From Bin22 sp965207275 (lineage in GTDB: Bacteria; Chloroflexota; Dehalococcoidia; Lucifugimonadales; UBA3495), in assembly GCA_965207275.1 (NCBI GenBank), contig CBDBMH010000002.1, forward strand, positions 310,001 through 374,000: a stretch of 64,000 bases of DNA, written 5' to 3'. Positions 50,565 to 60,087 of the stretch are shown here, in pieces. The translations under genes were made by a program, and so were the position numbers. The notes below the pieces were generated by a model that had not been told where the DNA came from, searched no databases, and saw nothing but the letters and a program-made list of their open reading frames with translations. The first letter of the stretch is position 1, and every line of letters starts with the position of its first letter.

Positions 50565-51605
50565 TTACTTGAACACGGCCAGGCACTTGGGGGCGTTAAA
50601 ACTCCAGCATTCGGCCCATTCCAGGTAGTCGGCGCGGCGGTTCAGCTCCGCCATGGCGCCGACCAGGCACTGCCAGTTGAGAGTTTCCTGCTGCCCTGAC
50701 TCTTCCACCTGGTGCAAGGTCCAGTTCTTCCACGTATCGTACTCGCCTTTGCGTAGCGCCTCCAACAGTACCCGGTCGGCCTCCAGGTCGGGGTAGACGA
50801 AGCCGTTCTTTTCGGTCAAGAAGGCGTGGGACCAGCTGGAGGAGGCCATCAGGACTACCCGGTAAGGGCTGTCCAGCAGGGCCCGAACCGTTGCCTGCCC
50901 CACTTCGAAGCAGCGAGTAGGGGTGGGCGAAGGCGGATCCGGCTCGTTTTCAAAGACGTCTGAACCTCCGCGCATTCGGACCACGTTGCTGCCGTAGCAG
51001 TTGACGGCCATGGGCAGAATAGGGTAGTTGAACCCCTTGCGGTCCACGTCCAGGAAAAGGATGGTGTTGGCAAAGGCGTGGCCCAGGCCGGCCTTTTCAT
51101 GCAGGGGCTTGTAGGCGTAGGCCATGTCGATGCCCTGCTCGATGAGCCGGCGGGTCAGGTAGCGGCCGGCCTGCTGGTGGCCGGGCACGCTGAACACCTT
51201 CTCCTTGGGTTCGCCCCAGACGTTGGGGCGGTCGCCGATGCGGTGGTAGGGTTGGAAGTCGATCTGGTCGTAGGCCAGGACGCAGAAGGGGGGAATGATG
51301 TCCTCCCGAAAGTTCTCGTACTGGTCGTCGCCCCAGAGCAGGATGAAGTCAGGGTTGAAGGCGTCGATCTCCTCGCGAAGCTTGCGGAACGCGTTGAAGA
51401 CCTTGGCCCGGTGGGCCTTGTGGGCGGTGATTCCTTCGTCGTCGCCCCATTCGGCCTGCATTTCCGCAGGCCAGTTGGCGGGGTCCTTCATGTGCTCGGG
51501 AATGCGGTCGGTCTTGAGCATGCGAATCAGGGGCCATGGCTTGTATTCGTCGGGAACCAGGCCAGGGGGATAGTGAGTGGCGCCAATGCCGAGTATTTCT
51601 CCCAT
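50565..51605 (-). CDS. Class III extradiol dioxygenase family protein (LigB-type, second copy)
   Basis: A 346-residue protein: MGEILGIGATHYPPGLVPDE with the first metal His, FILLWGDDQYENFREDIIPP, LPMAVNCYGSNVV and VVLMASSSWSHAFLTEKNG with the catalytic His. The start at ATG 51605 follows GGAGG five bases upstream. It shares the LigB fold with the protein at 21899-22894 but is strongly divergent, consistent with separate aromatic substrates. Confidence 0.85.
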   Translation of the reverse strand: MGEILGIGATHYPPGLVPDEYKPWPLIRMLKTDRIPEHMKDPANWPAEMQAEWGDDEGITAHKAHRAKVFNAFRKLREEIDAFNPDFILLWGDDQYENFREDIIPPFCVLAYDQIDFQPYHRIGDRPNVWGEPKEKVFSVPGHQQAGRYLTRRLIEQGIDMAYAYKPLHEKAGLGHAFANTILFLDVDRKGFNYPILPMAVNCYGSNVVRMRGGSDVFENEPDPPSPTPTRCFEVGQATVRALLDSPYRVVLMASSSWSHAFLTEKNGFVYPDLEADRVLLEALRKGEYDTWKNWTLHQVEESGQQETLNWQCLVGAMAELNRRADYLEWAECWSFNAPKCLAVFK

Positions 51606-51934
51606 GAATTCCTCCAACCGGGCACAATTCTGCCCGTAGATTCGGTGTTACCGTAGTTGGATAGTTTCGGGAATTATAGGTTTGGGGCAGTTGGGGAGTC
51701 AACAGAAAATTCAGGGGTCAAGGCAAGGGCGCATCAGGGCTGGGTCATGCTGAGGCTGCCCAGTCCTGTGGCATCCAGCCAAGAATCCGGTTCCTGGTCC
51801 CGCTACCTGGCTGACGGGAGGGATTTCAGGCCCTTCGGCAGGCTCAGGACGACATCACCAGAGCGAAAAATATCAGGCCTTGCTATGGTTGCTACTGCGC
51901 CGCAGACCAGCCCTCTGACTTGGGTACCGGCCGT
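51606..51934. other. Intergenic region with dispersed repeat
   Basis: No gene is supported. A dispersed repeat of the form CCCTTCGGCAGGCTCAGGAC lies at about 51831-51850; its reverse complement recurs near 58704-58724. Confidence 0.5.
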
Positions 51935-52333
51935 CTATAACCTTTCAGCTGGGTCCACCAGGGATTCGGCTTGTTTCCTTTCCTCGGGGGAAGTGGAAAG
52001 TGCGATGGTGGCCATGCCGTCCTTTCGATCCAGGATATGGACGCTGCGGATGTTGATGCCCGCATCGCTGAACCGCTGGGCGATGCGGGCCAGGGCGCCG
52101 GGCTCGTCCTTCAATCTGAGGAGCAATGCGTCATCGGTGACGGCGGAGTAGCCGGCGTCCGCCAAAGCCACCAGGGCCCGGTCCGTGTCGTCGGTGCTGA
52201 TGATGATGGTGCCCTGGTCCCCATTGACCTGAGTGTTGATGGACTCCAGGTTGATGTTGGCCCGGGCCAGGGTGGCGGTCACGTCCGCCAGGACACCCAC
52301 CTCGTCCCGGGCCATGATGATGATGCGTTCCAA
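51935..52333 (-). CDS. Double ACT-domain protein
   Basis: A 132-residue protein made of two ACT domains: RIIIMARDEVGVLADVTATL with INLESINTQVNGDQG, then LLLRLKDEPGALARIAQRFS with INIRSVHILDRKDG. ACT domains bind amino acids. TTG 52333 has GGAGG upstream. It follows the PLP decarboxylase gene 43 bases downstream on the same strand, so it may sense that enzyme's substrate or product. Confidence 0.87.
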   Translation of the reverse strand: MERIIIMARDEVGVLADVTATLARANINLESINTQVNGDQGTIIISTDDTDRALVALADAGYSAVTDDALLLRLKDEPGALARIAQRFSDAGINIRSVHILDRKDGMATIALSTSPEERKQAESLVDPAERL

Positions 52334-52375
52334 AGTGGTCCTCCTTGAAGTCCCGAGTTGTGAAAACAGTTTCCG

Positions 52376-53497
52376 TCAGGCGGGGGGCAAGGCGAGGCAG
52401 TCGTCCACCAGTTCATCCACCATCTTGCAGGTAACGTGGGGCATGGTAATCAGGTGGGCGATTTCCCGATAGGGAGCGAGTTGCCACTTGCTCACCACCT
52501 GGGGGGAGGGGCGGGGAAAGACGACCGTAACCGAATTGGGGTTGCGCCAGGCCCGGATGCCGCTGTCATTCAGCCGGGCCTCGGCATATTCCGCCACGTC
52601 CAGCATCCCCGCAACAATGCCCCGCAGCCCTTCGAACCCCAGCCTTTCCAGGGCATACCAGAGCATCAGCGGAGTCCAGGCGTTGCGGGAACCGGGGATG
52701 GTGGTGTCCATAACGCCCACGTATTCGATGGATCGAGCGATCCGGGAGACGTACTCCTTCCTTGTGAGCACTACCCCGCAGGGAATGGGCGAACCGATGA
52801 GCTTGTGGCCGCTGACGGCCAGGCTGTCGGCGCCTTCATCAAAGCCATAGGGCTGGGGTTCCGGAACAAAGGGTAGAATCATGCCGCTGAGGGCGGCGTC
52901 GGAGTGGATGTAGGCCTGGGTAATGGCCAAGTCGCCCAGGATGGAGCGGACACGGCGCAGGTCATCCACCGCCCCCTTCATGGTGGTCCCGATATTGGCC
53001 ATGAATATGACGGGGACATCGCGGTTGATGCGAATCGTCTCCCGCAGGTCGTCGTAGTCTATCTCCCCGTTGTCCTGGCTCTTGATCATGATGTTGCGCA
53101 TATTCAGAACGCGCAAAATCTTGAGGATACTGTAGTGGGTGTCCTGGGAGAAATAGACGACACCGTTGGGGTAGAGCTCACGGGCCATGTAGAGACCGTA
53201 CATGTTGCCCTCGGTACCTCCGGTGGTGACGTAGCCCCAGGCATCTTCAGGGTCCAGCCGCATAAGGGAGGCAAACCGGCCGATAACGTCCCGCTCGAAT
53301 TCATGGGAATTGACACGGTAGTTGGTGCCATGGAATGGGTCACCGACATTGTTGGCGTTGTAATTCAGGAAGGGCAGAATCTCATCGTAATTGAAGTCGA
53401 TATTGACGGGATAGCCCAGCATGTGACCTGAGGCTTCGGCGAAGGTTTGCTGCAGGGCTGAGAGCCGGTCCCTGGCTTGCTGGCTGAGTTCGTACAA
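52376..53497 (-). CDS. PLP-dependent decarboxylase (histidine decarboxylase-like)
   Basis: A 373-residue group II-type decarboxylase: LGYPVNIDFNYDEILPFLNY, GYVTTGGTEGNMYGLYMARE, VYFSQDTHYSILKILRVL, YIHSDAALSGMILPFV (PLP-ring Asp) and the Schiff-base Lys in DSLAVSGHKLIGSPIPCGVV. The NIDFNYDEI... and GTEGNMYG blocks match bacterial histidine decarboxylase. TTG 53497 has AAAGGGAGG seven bases upstream; a longer frame to 53635 has no such support. Amine product remains inferred. Confidence 0.85.
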   Translation of the reverse strand: MYELSQQARDRLSALQQTFAEASGHMLGYPVNIDFNYDEILPFLNYNANNVGDPFHGTNYRVNSHEFERDVIGRFASLMRLDPEDAWGYVTTGGTEGNMYGLYMARELYPNGVVYFSQDTHYSILKILRVLNMRNIMIKSQDNGEIDYDDLRETIRINRDVPVIFMANIGTTMKGAVDDLRRVRSILGDLAITQAYIHSDAALSGMILPFVPEPQPYGFDEGADSLAVSGHKLIGSPIPCGVVLTRKEYVSRIARSIEYVGVMDTTIPGSRNAWTPLMLWYALERLGFEGLRGIVAGMLDVAEYAEARLNDSGIRAWRNPNSVTVVFPRPSPQVVSKWQLAPYREIAHLITMPHVTCKMVDELVDDCLALPPA

Positions 53498-54021
53498 ATA
53501 CACACCTCCCTTTCCCGAAGTCCGTGGCAGGCGAAAAGGCTCCATAGCCTGCCGAGGCAGATTATACCATCGGGGAAGCCCTCTCCCCCGGCCCTTCTCC
53601 CCGAGTAAGGCAATCGCGCCCTGACGAACTGTCACTCTCAGTCCGACGCGGCGGACCCCTGGCGGGGCGCCTTAACCGCCGTTCAAATCATCAGCCTGCA
53701 TTTACGACTCGATTGCCCTGTTCCAATCGAGGTGGTCCGACCGTTTGCCACGCATGTTCCAAGCCCCAATCCGTCCCTCTGGCGAAAGCCGGAGTCCAGA
53801 AAAACTAAAGATTAATCCCCATTCAACAGGGCAGGAATTTCTGGATTCCAGCGGAGGCCGGAATCACGGCTAACCATACCGCCCTAAACGAACCCCACCA
53901 TATTCGACTGCGCCGCCCGTCGACATTGACCGGGAAACACCTCTGAATTATATTGGGTTCAACCCAAAGCGCCACGATGGACAGGGTTTCTGTCCATTGG
54001 CGAATACAGGAGGTAGTTACC
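53498..54021. other. Intergenic region, no gene supported
   Basis: About 520 bases. A repeat-like phrase (TTCTGGATTCCAGCGGAGGC near 53830-53860) resembles intergenic repeats elsewhere. TATATT near 53947 may be a -10 box for the following VOC gene. Confidence 0.4.
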
Positions 54022-54423
54022 ATGCCGGAACGCAATCCCTACGCTCCCACGTTTACCAAGGGCAGCATCCAGGTGGCCATGATCCAGCACACCAACGTGG
54101 AAACCAGCGACGTGCCTCGCAGTCAGGAGTGGTACGGCAAAGTCTTCGGCGCGGAGTGGACCGACGAGGGCCCCCGCTACCTGAAGATGGGAAACACGGA
54201 AGTGCACCTGCACGTGGAGGCCAACCCGCAGCCCCATCGTACCAACCACTTTGCGGTGGAAGTCGAGGACTGGGACGCCTGGCTTGCTAACCTGAACCAG
54301 GTAGGGGTGGACTTTGAACCGGGTCGGGCGCCCAAGCTGAACGACAGCGGAAAGCTGGCCGGGTTCCTGCGCGACCCGGACGGCAACCTGATCGAGGTGA
54401 TGTATCACGCTGAATGGCACTAG
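54022..54423 (+). CDS. VOC family protein
   Basis: A 133-residue single VOC domain: IQVAMIQHTNVETSDVPRSQ, EWYGKVFGAEWTDEGPRYL, HRTNHFAVEVEDWDAWLANL and FLRDPDGNLIEVMYHAEWH. Metal ligands His, His and Glu are present. Start ATG 54022 after AGGAGG. Its target may be a bleomycin-like ligand, a glyoxalase substrate or a ring-fission product. Confidence 0.87.
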   Translation: MPERNPYAPTFTKGSIQVAMIQHTNVETSDVPRSQEWYGKVFGAEWTDEGPRYLKMGNTEVHLHVEANPQPHRTNHFAVEVEDWDAWLANLNQVGVDFEPGRAPKLNDSGKLAGFLRDPDGNLIEVMYHAEWH

Positions 54424-54457
54424 GCCGCTGGTTTTCCCAATCAGGTGACGCAAATGA

Positions 54458-54483
54458 CCCCGGGCGCTCCAAGGCGCCCGGGG
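54458..54483 (+). terminator. Strong terminator hairpin after VOC gene
   Basis: CCCCGGGCGC (54458-54467) pairs with GCGCCCGGGG (54474-54483) over TCCAAG, followed by CATTTCTAT. Confidence 0.68.
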
Positions 54484-54675
54484 CATTTCTATAGTTCCCT
54501 CTCCCATGGTGGGAGAGCGATAGGGTAAGGGGGACAGGAAACAGGACCCTACCGTTTCCACCCCCATCCCACCAATAGCCCGCCTCAGGCGGACGGCCGC
54601 CTGACCTTCCCGCCAAAGGCGAATTAGCCGGGGCAGGCCCCCGTCAAGAGGGGATGGACTTGTTCGAATGGGCGG

Positions 54676-54963
54676 CTATAATCCCTCGGCGAAGATGGCG
54701 TTGGTGGTAGCGGAGTTGTGCCGCATTTCCTTGGGACCGGCGTACTCCTCGGAGTAGTACCAGGCCTTGGCCTGCTCCACGCTGTCAAACTCGAGAATGA
54801 CCAGTCGGCTGGGACTCCAGTCTCCCTCCACGGACTCGGTGGCGCCGCCCCGGACCACGTAGCGGCCTCCATAGGCCTCGATGGTGGCGCTGACCAGTTT
54901 GCGGTATTCCTCAAATCCCTCCGGGTCGGTAACGGTAACGTCGGCGATCATGTAACCAGGCAT
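54676..54963 (-). CDS. DUF1330 family protein
   Basis: A 95-residue dimeric alpha/beta-barrel-type protein: MPGYMIADVTVTDPEGFEEY, IEAYGGRYVVRGGATESVEG, RLVILEFDSVEQAKAWYYSE, EYAGPKEMRHNSA. This is the DUF1330 pattern. Function unknown. AAGGAG precedes the ATG; a TACAAT (55010-55005 on the minus strand) may be its -10 box. Confidence 0.88.
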   Translation of the reverse strand: MPGYMIADVTVTDPEGFEEYRKLVSATIEAYGGRYVVRGGATESVEGDWSPSRLVILEFDSVEQAKAWYYSEEYAGPKEMRHNSATTNAIFAEGL

Positions 54964-55292
54964 TTTTGATGCTCCTTGTCTGCGAAAATCGGTGGCCAGA
55001 GTGCATTGTATCGGATATGAAGGAGAGAAGCACCGGAGCTAGAAATGGATGGTTACTCAACCATAATGTGCTCTGGCAATTGACCACTGCGGATACCCGG
55101 TTTTTTCCTACCTGAATCCCAAGTTGGAGGCTCCTGCCTGGGCGGCAACGACGGATTGTCCCCAAAGCTGATATGGGAGCCGTCACCCATCGCCTTCTTT
55201 CAGGTTGCCCCTTACGGCGTGGAATGGTACTTTACAGGGTAGCGCTCCAACCCTGGCGACGAACATTCAATCGCTTAACGAGGAACCTTGAT
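54964..55292. other. Divergent intergenic region
   Basis: About 330 bases between DUF1330 and the aldehyde dehydrogenase. No gene is supported; it should hold both promoters. Confidence 0.4.
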
Positions 55293-56789
55293 ATGACCAC
55301 TTCAACTCCGGCTTCCCATCGAAACTTTATCGGCGGAAAATGGGTCGAGTCCGTTTCTGGACGCACCTATCCGGTCGCCAATCCGGCCCACAAGGGCACC
55401 GTGCTGGGCGAATTCCAGACTTCCACGCCCGAGGACGCGCTGAAGGCGGTGGCGGCGGCCAAGGAGGCGCTGGAGGGCTGGGCCAACACGCCCGCTCCGG
55501 CCCGGGCCCAGGTATTGTTCCGCGCCCTGGAAATTATGGGGCGGCGGAGTGACGAACTGGCCCGCACCATCACGGAAGAGGAGGGCAAGCCCCTGCCCGA
55601 CGCGCAGGGTGAGGTACGGCGGGCGATGAACATAATCGAGTACGCCGCCGGCGAGGGCCGCCGCATGTTCGGCTACACCACGCCGTCGGAATTGCCCAGC
55701 ACGGTGGCCTACACGGTGCGCCGGCCCCTGGGCGTGGTGGCCATCATCACTCCCTGGAACTTCCCCATTGCCATACCGGCCTGGAAAATGGCGCCGGCGC
55801 TGATCTGCGGAAACGCCTTGATCTTCAAGCCCGCGTCCATTACCCCCCTAAGCGCCGTCAAGCTGACGGAGGTATTCGAGGAGGCAGGGCTGCCCCCGGG
55901 CGTCCTGAACCTGATTACCGGCCCAGGCGGGTCGGTGGGCAACGCCCTGGTGGAGAGCCCGGATGTTAACGGGATATCATTCACCGGCTCCACCGATATC
56001 GGCACCGGCATTTACGCCGAGGGGGCCAGGCGGCTGAAGAAAGTGCAGTGCGAAATGGGCGGGAAGAACGCGGTCATCCTGCTGGCTGACGCCGACCTGG
56101 ACAAGGCCCTGGGCGGCATCGTTCAGGGGGCCTTTGGGTCCACGGGACAGCGATGCACCGCCACCAGCCGGGTGATCGTGGAGGAAGGAGTGTACGACAC
56201 CTTCATGGAGCAGCTTATCGACCGCACCTCGAAACTCAGGGTGGGCGACGGGATGGCGGCGGACACCGACGTCAGCCCCCTGTCCAGCCAGTCCCAGCTG
56301 GACACGGTGCTGGAATACATTGGCATCGGCGCCGAGGAGGGGGCGCACCTGGCCTTCGGGGGTCACGCCGTTACGGGTGGCGAGTTTGACGAAGGCTACT
56401 ACGTGGAGCCCACCATCTTCACCGACTGCACGACGGATATGCGCATATCCCAGGAAGAGATATTTGGGCCGGTGCTGACAGTGTTTAAGGCCAGGGACCT
56501 GGAGGACGCGGTGGAGATTTCCAACAGCGTCAAGTTCGGCCTGTCGTCGTCGGTGTACACCCGGGACCTGCCCCGGGCCTACCGGTACATCAACACGGTG
56601 GACGCCGGGATGGTCCACGTCAACGCCCCCACCCTGGGCGGCGAGGTCCACCTGCCCTTCGGCGGCCTGAAGTCGTCGGGCGTGGGCCAGCGCGAGCAGG
56701 GCGTTGAGGCGGTGGACTTCTTCAGCGAGGTAATCACGGTATACATTGACTATGCCGATGCCCCGAGGACGCAAGCCAGGTTCATCTAG
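55293..56789 (+). CDS. Aldehyde dehydrogenase (copy 2, succinate-semialdehyde-type)
   Basis: A 498-residue enzyme starting at ATG 55293 after GAGGAACC: NFIGGKWVESVSGRTYPVAN, VAIITPWNFPIAIPAWKMAP, LIFKPASITPLSAVKLTEVF, FTGSTDIGTGIYAEG, catalytic CEMGGKNAVILLADADLDKA and STGQRCTATSRVIV (Cys). The RxVPLG-like VRRPLGVVAIITPWNFP and the general match suggest a 2-oxoaldehyde or succinate semialdehyde dehydrogenase. The protease gene starts directly after its stop. Confidence 0.92.
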   Translation: MTTSTPASHRNFIGGKWVESVSGRTYPVANPAHKGTVLGEFQTSTPEDALKAVAAAKEALEGWANTPAPARAQVLFRALEIMGRRSDELARTITEEEGKPLPDAQGEVRRAMNIIEYAAGEGRRMFGYTTPSELPSTVAYTVRRPLGVVAIITPWNFPIAIPAWKMAPALICGNALIFKPASITPLSAVKLTEVFEEAGLPPGVLNLITGPGGSVGNALVESPDVNGISFTGSTDIGTGIYAEGARRLKKVQCEMGGKNAVILLADADLDKALGGIVQGAFGSTGQRCTATSRVIVEEGVYDTFMEQLIDRTSKLRVGDGMAADTDVSPLSSQSQLDTVLEYIGIGAEEGAHLAFGGHAVTGGEFDEGYYVEPTIFTDCTTDMRISQEEIFGPVLTVFKARDLEDAVEISNSVKFGLSSSVYTRDLPRAYRYINTVDAGMVHVNAPTLGGEVHLPFGGLKSSGVGQREQGVEAVDFFSEVITVYIDYADAPRTQARFI

Positions 56790-57860
56790 GTGGGTCTGCG
56801 GAGGGGCAAATCGCTGCGGACAATGATGGTCGGGCTGGCCCTGCTCAGCCCGGCCCTGCTTTTGAGCGCCTGTGGTCCCTCTGCCGAGGAACTGGACCAA
56901 CTCATTGACCGCCGGGCCCAGGCCATTGTTGATGCCATGCCCACCGTCACGCCTCAGGTCATACCCGCTCCTTTACCCACGGCCACGCCGCAACCCACGG
57001 CTACCCGGATACCGGAGCCGACCCCCGTTGCCACGGCCACGCTGGTTTCCACGGCTACGGCGGCGCCCACGGCCACCTCCGCGCCAACCCCCACGCCCCA
57101 GCCCACGGCTACTCCCGTCACCTTTCCGGCCACGGCCACGCCGGCGCCCACACCTACGCCGGTCACCTTCCCACCTACCGCCACGCCGGTGACCATTCCC
57201 AATACTCCCACGCCCCAGCCCACGGCCACGCCTCAGCCGGTGATCGACTTCCAGGCAATTCACCAGCAAGCCTGGCCGGCGGTATTCATGATCGAAGCAG
57301 GGAACAGCCGGGGATCCGGGTGGCTGCTGGAAAAGGACCTGATCATTACCAATGAGCACGTAGTGGAGCATTACCGGACGGTTACCATCCTGCAAGCGGA
57401 AGACCCCGAGTTCAGGGCCCGGGTGCTGGCGGTGGACCGGGAACGGGACCTGGCCCTGATTGAATTCGACCCCGATCAAGTGCCCCTGAACAGCCGGGCT
57501 GTGCCGCTGTCGCTGGGCGTCGTGCCGGACGGCGAAATAGCCCAGGAGTTGATGGCGCTGGGATATTCCACCGTTTCACCCCGGGATGATGGCACGGTGG
57601 GGGCGGCTTCCGCCAACCGGGGCGTCCTGTCCCAGGTGGTGTATGTGGACTCCGATAAGGAGGTCCTCAACCTGCTGATGGATGTGCCGGTGGACCCGGG
57701 GGACAGCGGAGGGCCGGTGTTCAACAGCAGGGGAGAGGTTATCGGACTGGTCCGCGCGGCCCAGACTACCGCCGGAGGGAAACGGGTGGTGGGCACCTTC
57801 TTCGCGGTTCACGCCGACGAGATTCGGGAGGCGCTGCCACAGCTGAAGAAGGGCAGATGA
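56790..57860 (+). CDS. Lipoprotein serine protease, trypsin-like (HtrA/DegP-like core)
   Basis: A 356-residue protein starting at GTG immediately after the dehydrogenase stop. It has a lipoprotein signal (LLLSAC, Cys28), a Thr/Pro/Ala-rich repetitive linker (about residues 50-150, repeats like PTATPQP and PTPTPVTFP), and a trypsin-like domain: GSGWLLEKDLIITNEHVVEH (His), RERDLALIEFD (Asp) and VDPGDSGGPVFNSRGEVIGL (Ser). There is no PDZ domain. It is anchored outside and held away from the membrane by the linker. Confidence 0.88.
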   Translation: MGLRRGKSLRTMMVGLALLSPALLLSACGPSAEELDQLIDRRAQAIVDAMPTVTPQVIPAPLPTATPQPTATRIPEPTPVATATLVSTATAAPTATSAPTPTPQPTATPVTFPATATPAPTPTPVTFPPTATPVTIPNTPTPQPTATPQPVIDFQAIHQQAWPAVFMIEAGNSRGSGWLLEKDLIITNEHVVEHYRTVTILQAEDPEFRARVLAVDRERDLALIEFDPDQVPLNSRAVPLSLGVVPDGEIAQELMALGYSTVSPRDDGTVGAASANRGVLSQVVYVDSDKEVLNLLMDVPVDPGDSGGPVFNSRGEVIGLVRAAQTTAGGKRVVGTFFAVHADEIREALPQLKKGR

Positions 57861-58091
57861 ACAGCTTCGCCCCGGGCTACCAGCGCCGTCCGTTTTGACG
57901 TAACCGGACATGGTTCCTTCCCCCTCAGCCGTCGGACCCCAACTTGTTTGCCTTGGCTTCGTTTCGGGTGGGATCGTGGGCGAAACCGGGGCCGACACGC
58001 GGGCCTGCCCGTCCTATTTCGGCCCACAATCCGCCAGATCTGGAAATCATTCGGTGCGGTTTTCGCAATTGTTTGGCACATTGCTTGCTGA

Positions 58092-58097
58092 TATAAT
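58092..58097 (+). promoter_or_regulatory. Candidate -10 box (TATAAT) for VOC gene
   Basis: TATAAT, 51 bases before the ATG at 58149. The -35 region about 17 bases upstream (TTGTTT) is weak but acceptable. Confidence 0.45.
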
Positions 58098-58148
58098 CGG
58101 CTTGGATACGCCGGCAAGTCTCATTCCTGTAGCAGAAGGAGGCAAATT

Positions 58149-58649
58149 ATGGGTTATACGCCGCGACAACTGGGGCACGTGAACATTTACGTACGCAACG
58201 CGGAGCGGGCCAGGGACTGGTATGAAGACCTGCTGGGGCTGCACACCCAGGGTTTCACTCCCGGCCGCGCTGCCTTCATGAGCGCCGACATCGGCAACTC
58301 CCACGAGATCGCGCTGGTTGAGGTGGGTGACGATGCCATGGGGCCGCAGCGGGGACAGGTGGGGCTGAACCACATGGCCTGGTACATGCACAGCCTGGAA
58401 GACTTGGCGGAACTCTACAACCGGGTCAAGGAAAAGAACATCCCCATCGAGCGGGTTTCCGACCACGGCCACGCCATCGGCATCTACATCCGCGACCTGG
58501 ATGGAAACGGCATTGAGCTTTCCTACGAAATGCCGGCCGAGGAATGGGGACACGACCCCAGCGGATACATGATCGGAGGAACCCGGAAGGGCCGCATGCC
58601 GGGACCGTGGGACGAAATGCTGGAAAGGCCGGCGACGGCGACGGCATAA
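58149..58649 (+). CDS. VOC family protein (extradiol dioxygenase-like)
   Basis: A 166-residue protein: GYTPRQLGHVNIYVRNAERA, RDWYEDLLGLHTQGFTPGRA, GLNHMAWYMHSLEDLAELYN, HAIGIYIRDLDGNGIELSYE. Metal ligands His, His and Glu are in place. AGAAGGAGG lies upstream of the ATG. C-terminal RKGRMPGPWDEM is a non-domain tail. Confidence 0.87.
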   Translation: MGYTPRQLGHVNIYVRNAERARDWYEDLLGLHTQGFTPGRAAFMSADIGNSHEIALVEVGDDAMGPQRGQVGLNHMAWYMHSLEDLAELYNRVKEKNIPIERVSDHGHAIGIYIRDLDGNGIELSYEMPAEEWGHDPSGYMIGGTRKGRMPGPWDEMLERPATATA

Positions 58650-58961
58650 AGGGTAGCGAAGGAATGCTTAGTGCTCGAAATCTTTCCTGATTGAAGACTT
58701 GTCGCGCTGAGCCTGCCGAAGGGCCTGAAAACGTGCCTTTGGAGGCGGTGACGGTTCCGGCAGATTTCAAACGGGAAATATCTTAGATGCTTCGACTTCG
58801 CTCAGCATGACACCTTGAGTGGGTTTTGTTGCCCAGGGTTCCAAGGCGTCAACTGCGAAGTAACAGTGGCGGCTTTTCTGGCCTTCCACAATCAGCAGGG
58901 AAGGGACTTATCAGGAAGCTCACTTGAACCGGCTTTGCTGCCGGTGATGGAGGTTAGTGAA
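58650..58961. other. Intergenic region with two dispersed repeats
   Basis: No gene is supported. It contains a copy (reverse complement) of the CCCTTCGGCAGGCTCAG repeat at about 58704-58724, and a copy of the ATGCTTCGACTTCGCTCAGC repeat at about 58787-58811. Confidence 0.5.
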
Positions 58962-59930
58962 ATGGCAGGAAGCTACAGCATAATGGTTGGCACCACCGGC
59001 GCGGGCCTGTTCCACAGCGCCGACTCAGGGGAAAGCTGGCGACGGGTGGGTAGCCCATTTCCAGGCGAGTCCCAGGTGAGGGCGCTGGCCGTCGATCCCG
59101 GCAACTCGAGCGTAGTTTATGCCGGCGCGGAAAACGGCATTTACCAAAGCGAAGACTCGGGCATGACCTGGAGCAAGCTGGACTCCCCCATGGAGGGGCT
59201 GAAAATCTGGTCCATCGCGGTGGACCCGTCCAACTCCAGCAACATATTCGTGGGCACGGCGCCGGCCAGCCTGTTCCGCAGCCGGGACGGCGGCCGGTCC
59301 TGGGAGAAGCTGTCGGCGGAAATTGCCCAGGAATGCGCCATTGGCGACCCTCGGGTTACCGCCCTGCTGGTTGACCCGGTGGACAGCAACACGGTTCTGG
59401 CCGGGGTGGAAATTGACGGCGTGTACGTCAGCCGGGATGGGGGCGATACCTGGAGCCAGGTGGAGCAGGGCATAACCAACCCGGATATTCACGGCATGGC
59501 CTTCAGCCTGGGTGATGAGAAGACGGTGCTGGTGAGCACACCCAGGGAAATCTTTGCCAGCAGGGACGACGGGGCCACTTTCCAGTCGCTGATGTCATCC
59601 CAGTCTCTGGCAATGCCCTACTGCCGCTGGGTGGCAGTCAAGCCCGACGACCCGCAGACCATGTTTGTGGCCAACGGCGACGCGGCCATTGGCAACACCG
59701 GCACCATCCGTCGTTCCACCGACGGCGGCCAGTCCTGGGAGGAACGTCCCCTGCCGGTGGAACCCAACTCCCCGGTCTGGAATTTCGCCACCCATCCGGC
59801 GGACCCCGACCTGATCCTGGCCAACAGCGTCTACGGGGAACTGTACCGCAGCGAGGACGGCGGGGAGAACTGGGCCAAGTTGAAGAAGGAGTTTACCGAG
59901 GTACGGGCGCTGGCCTGGACTCCGAACTAG
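58962..59930 (+). CDS. BNR/Vps10-like beta-propeller protein
   Basis: A 322-residue repeat protein starting at ATG 58962 after GGAGG. Asp-box repeats SADSGESWRRV, SEDSGMTWSKL, SRDGGRSWEKL, SRDGGDTWSQV, SRDDGATFQSL, STDGGQSWEER and SEDGGENWAKL recur about every 45-50 residues, forming a seven-bladed propeller like photosystem stability factor or sialidase-type proteins. No signal peptide and no sialidase active site are visible. Binding function inferred. Confidence 0.85.
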   Translation: MAGSYSIMVGTTGAGLFHSADSGESWRRVGSPFPGESQVRALAVDPGNSSVVYAGAENGIYQSEDSGMTWSKLDSPMEGLKIWSIAVDPSNSSNIFVGTAPASLFRSRDGGRSWEKLSAEIAQECAIGDPRVTALLVDPVDSNTVLAGVEIDGVYVSRDGGDTWSQVEQGITNPDIHGMAFSLGDEKTVLVSTPREIFASRDDGATFQSLMSSQSLAMPYCRWVAVKPDDPQTMFVANGDAAIGNTGTIRRSTDGGQSWEERPLPVEPNSPVWNFATHPADPDLILANSVYGELYRSEDGGENWAKLKKEFTEVRALAWTPN

Positions 59931-59976
59931 GGTCCAGGGGCATTTGCCCAGACGCAACAGATCGTGATTAACTGGT

Positions 59977-60000
59977 GGGGGCGCATGGCCGTGCGCCCCC
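59977..60000 (+). terminator. Terminator after propeller gene
   Basis: GGGGGCGCA (59977-59985) pairs with TGCGCCCCC (59992-60000) over TGGCCG, followed by AATTTTG. Confidence 0.68.
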
Positions 60001-60087
60001 AATTTTGTCGGCCACTTCAGGGCGGACACACGGATTTGCCCCTACGAAGACCGCTAAACACGGTCCCGTTTTGGGAATGCGCTTCCG

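Noticed and set aside
56950..57230. Possible CRISPR or DNA repeat array in repetitive CCCACGGC-type sequence
   Set aside because: It is the coding sequence of the Thr/Pro-rich linker of the protease; repeat units vary and lack unique spacers.
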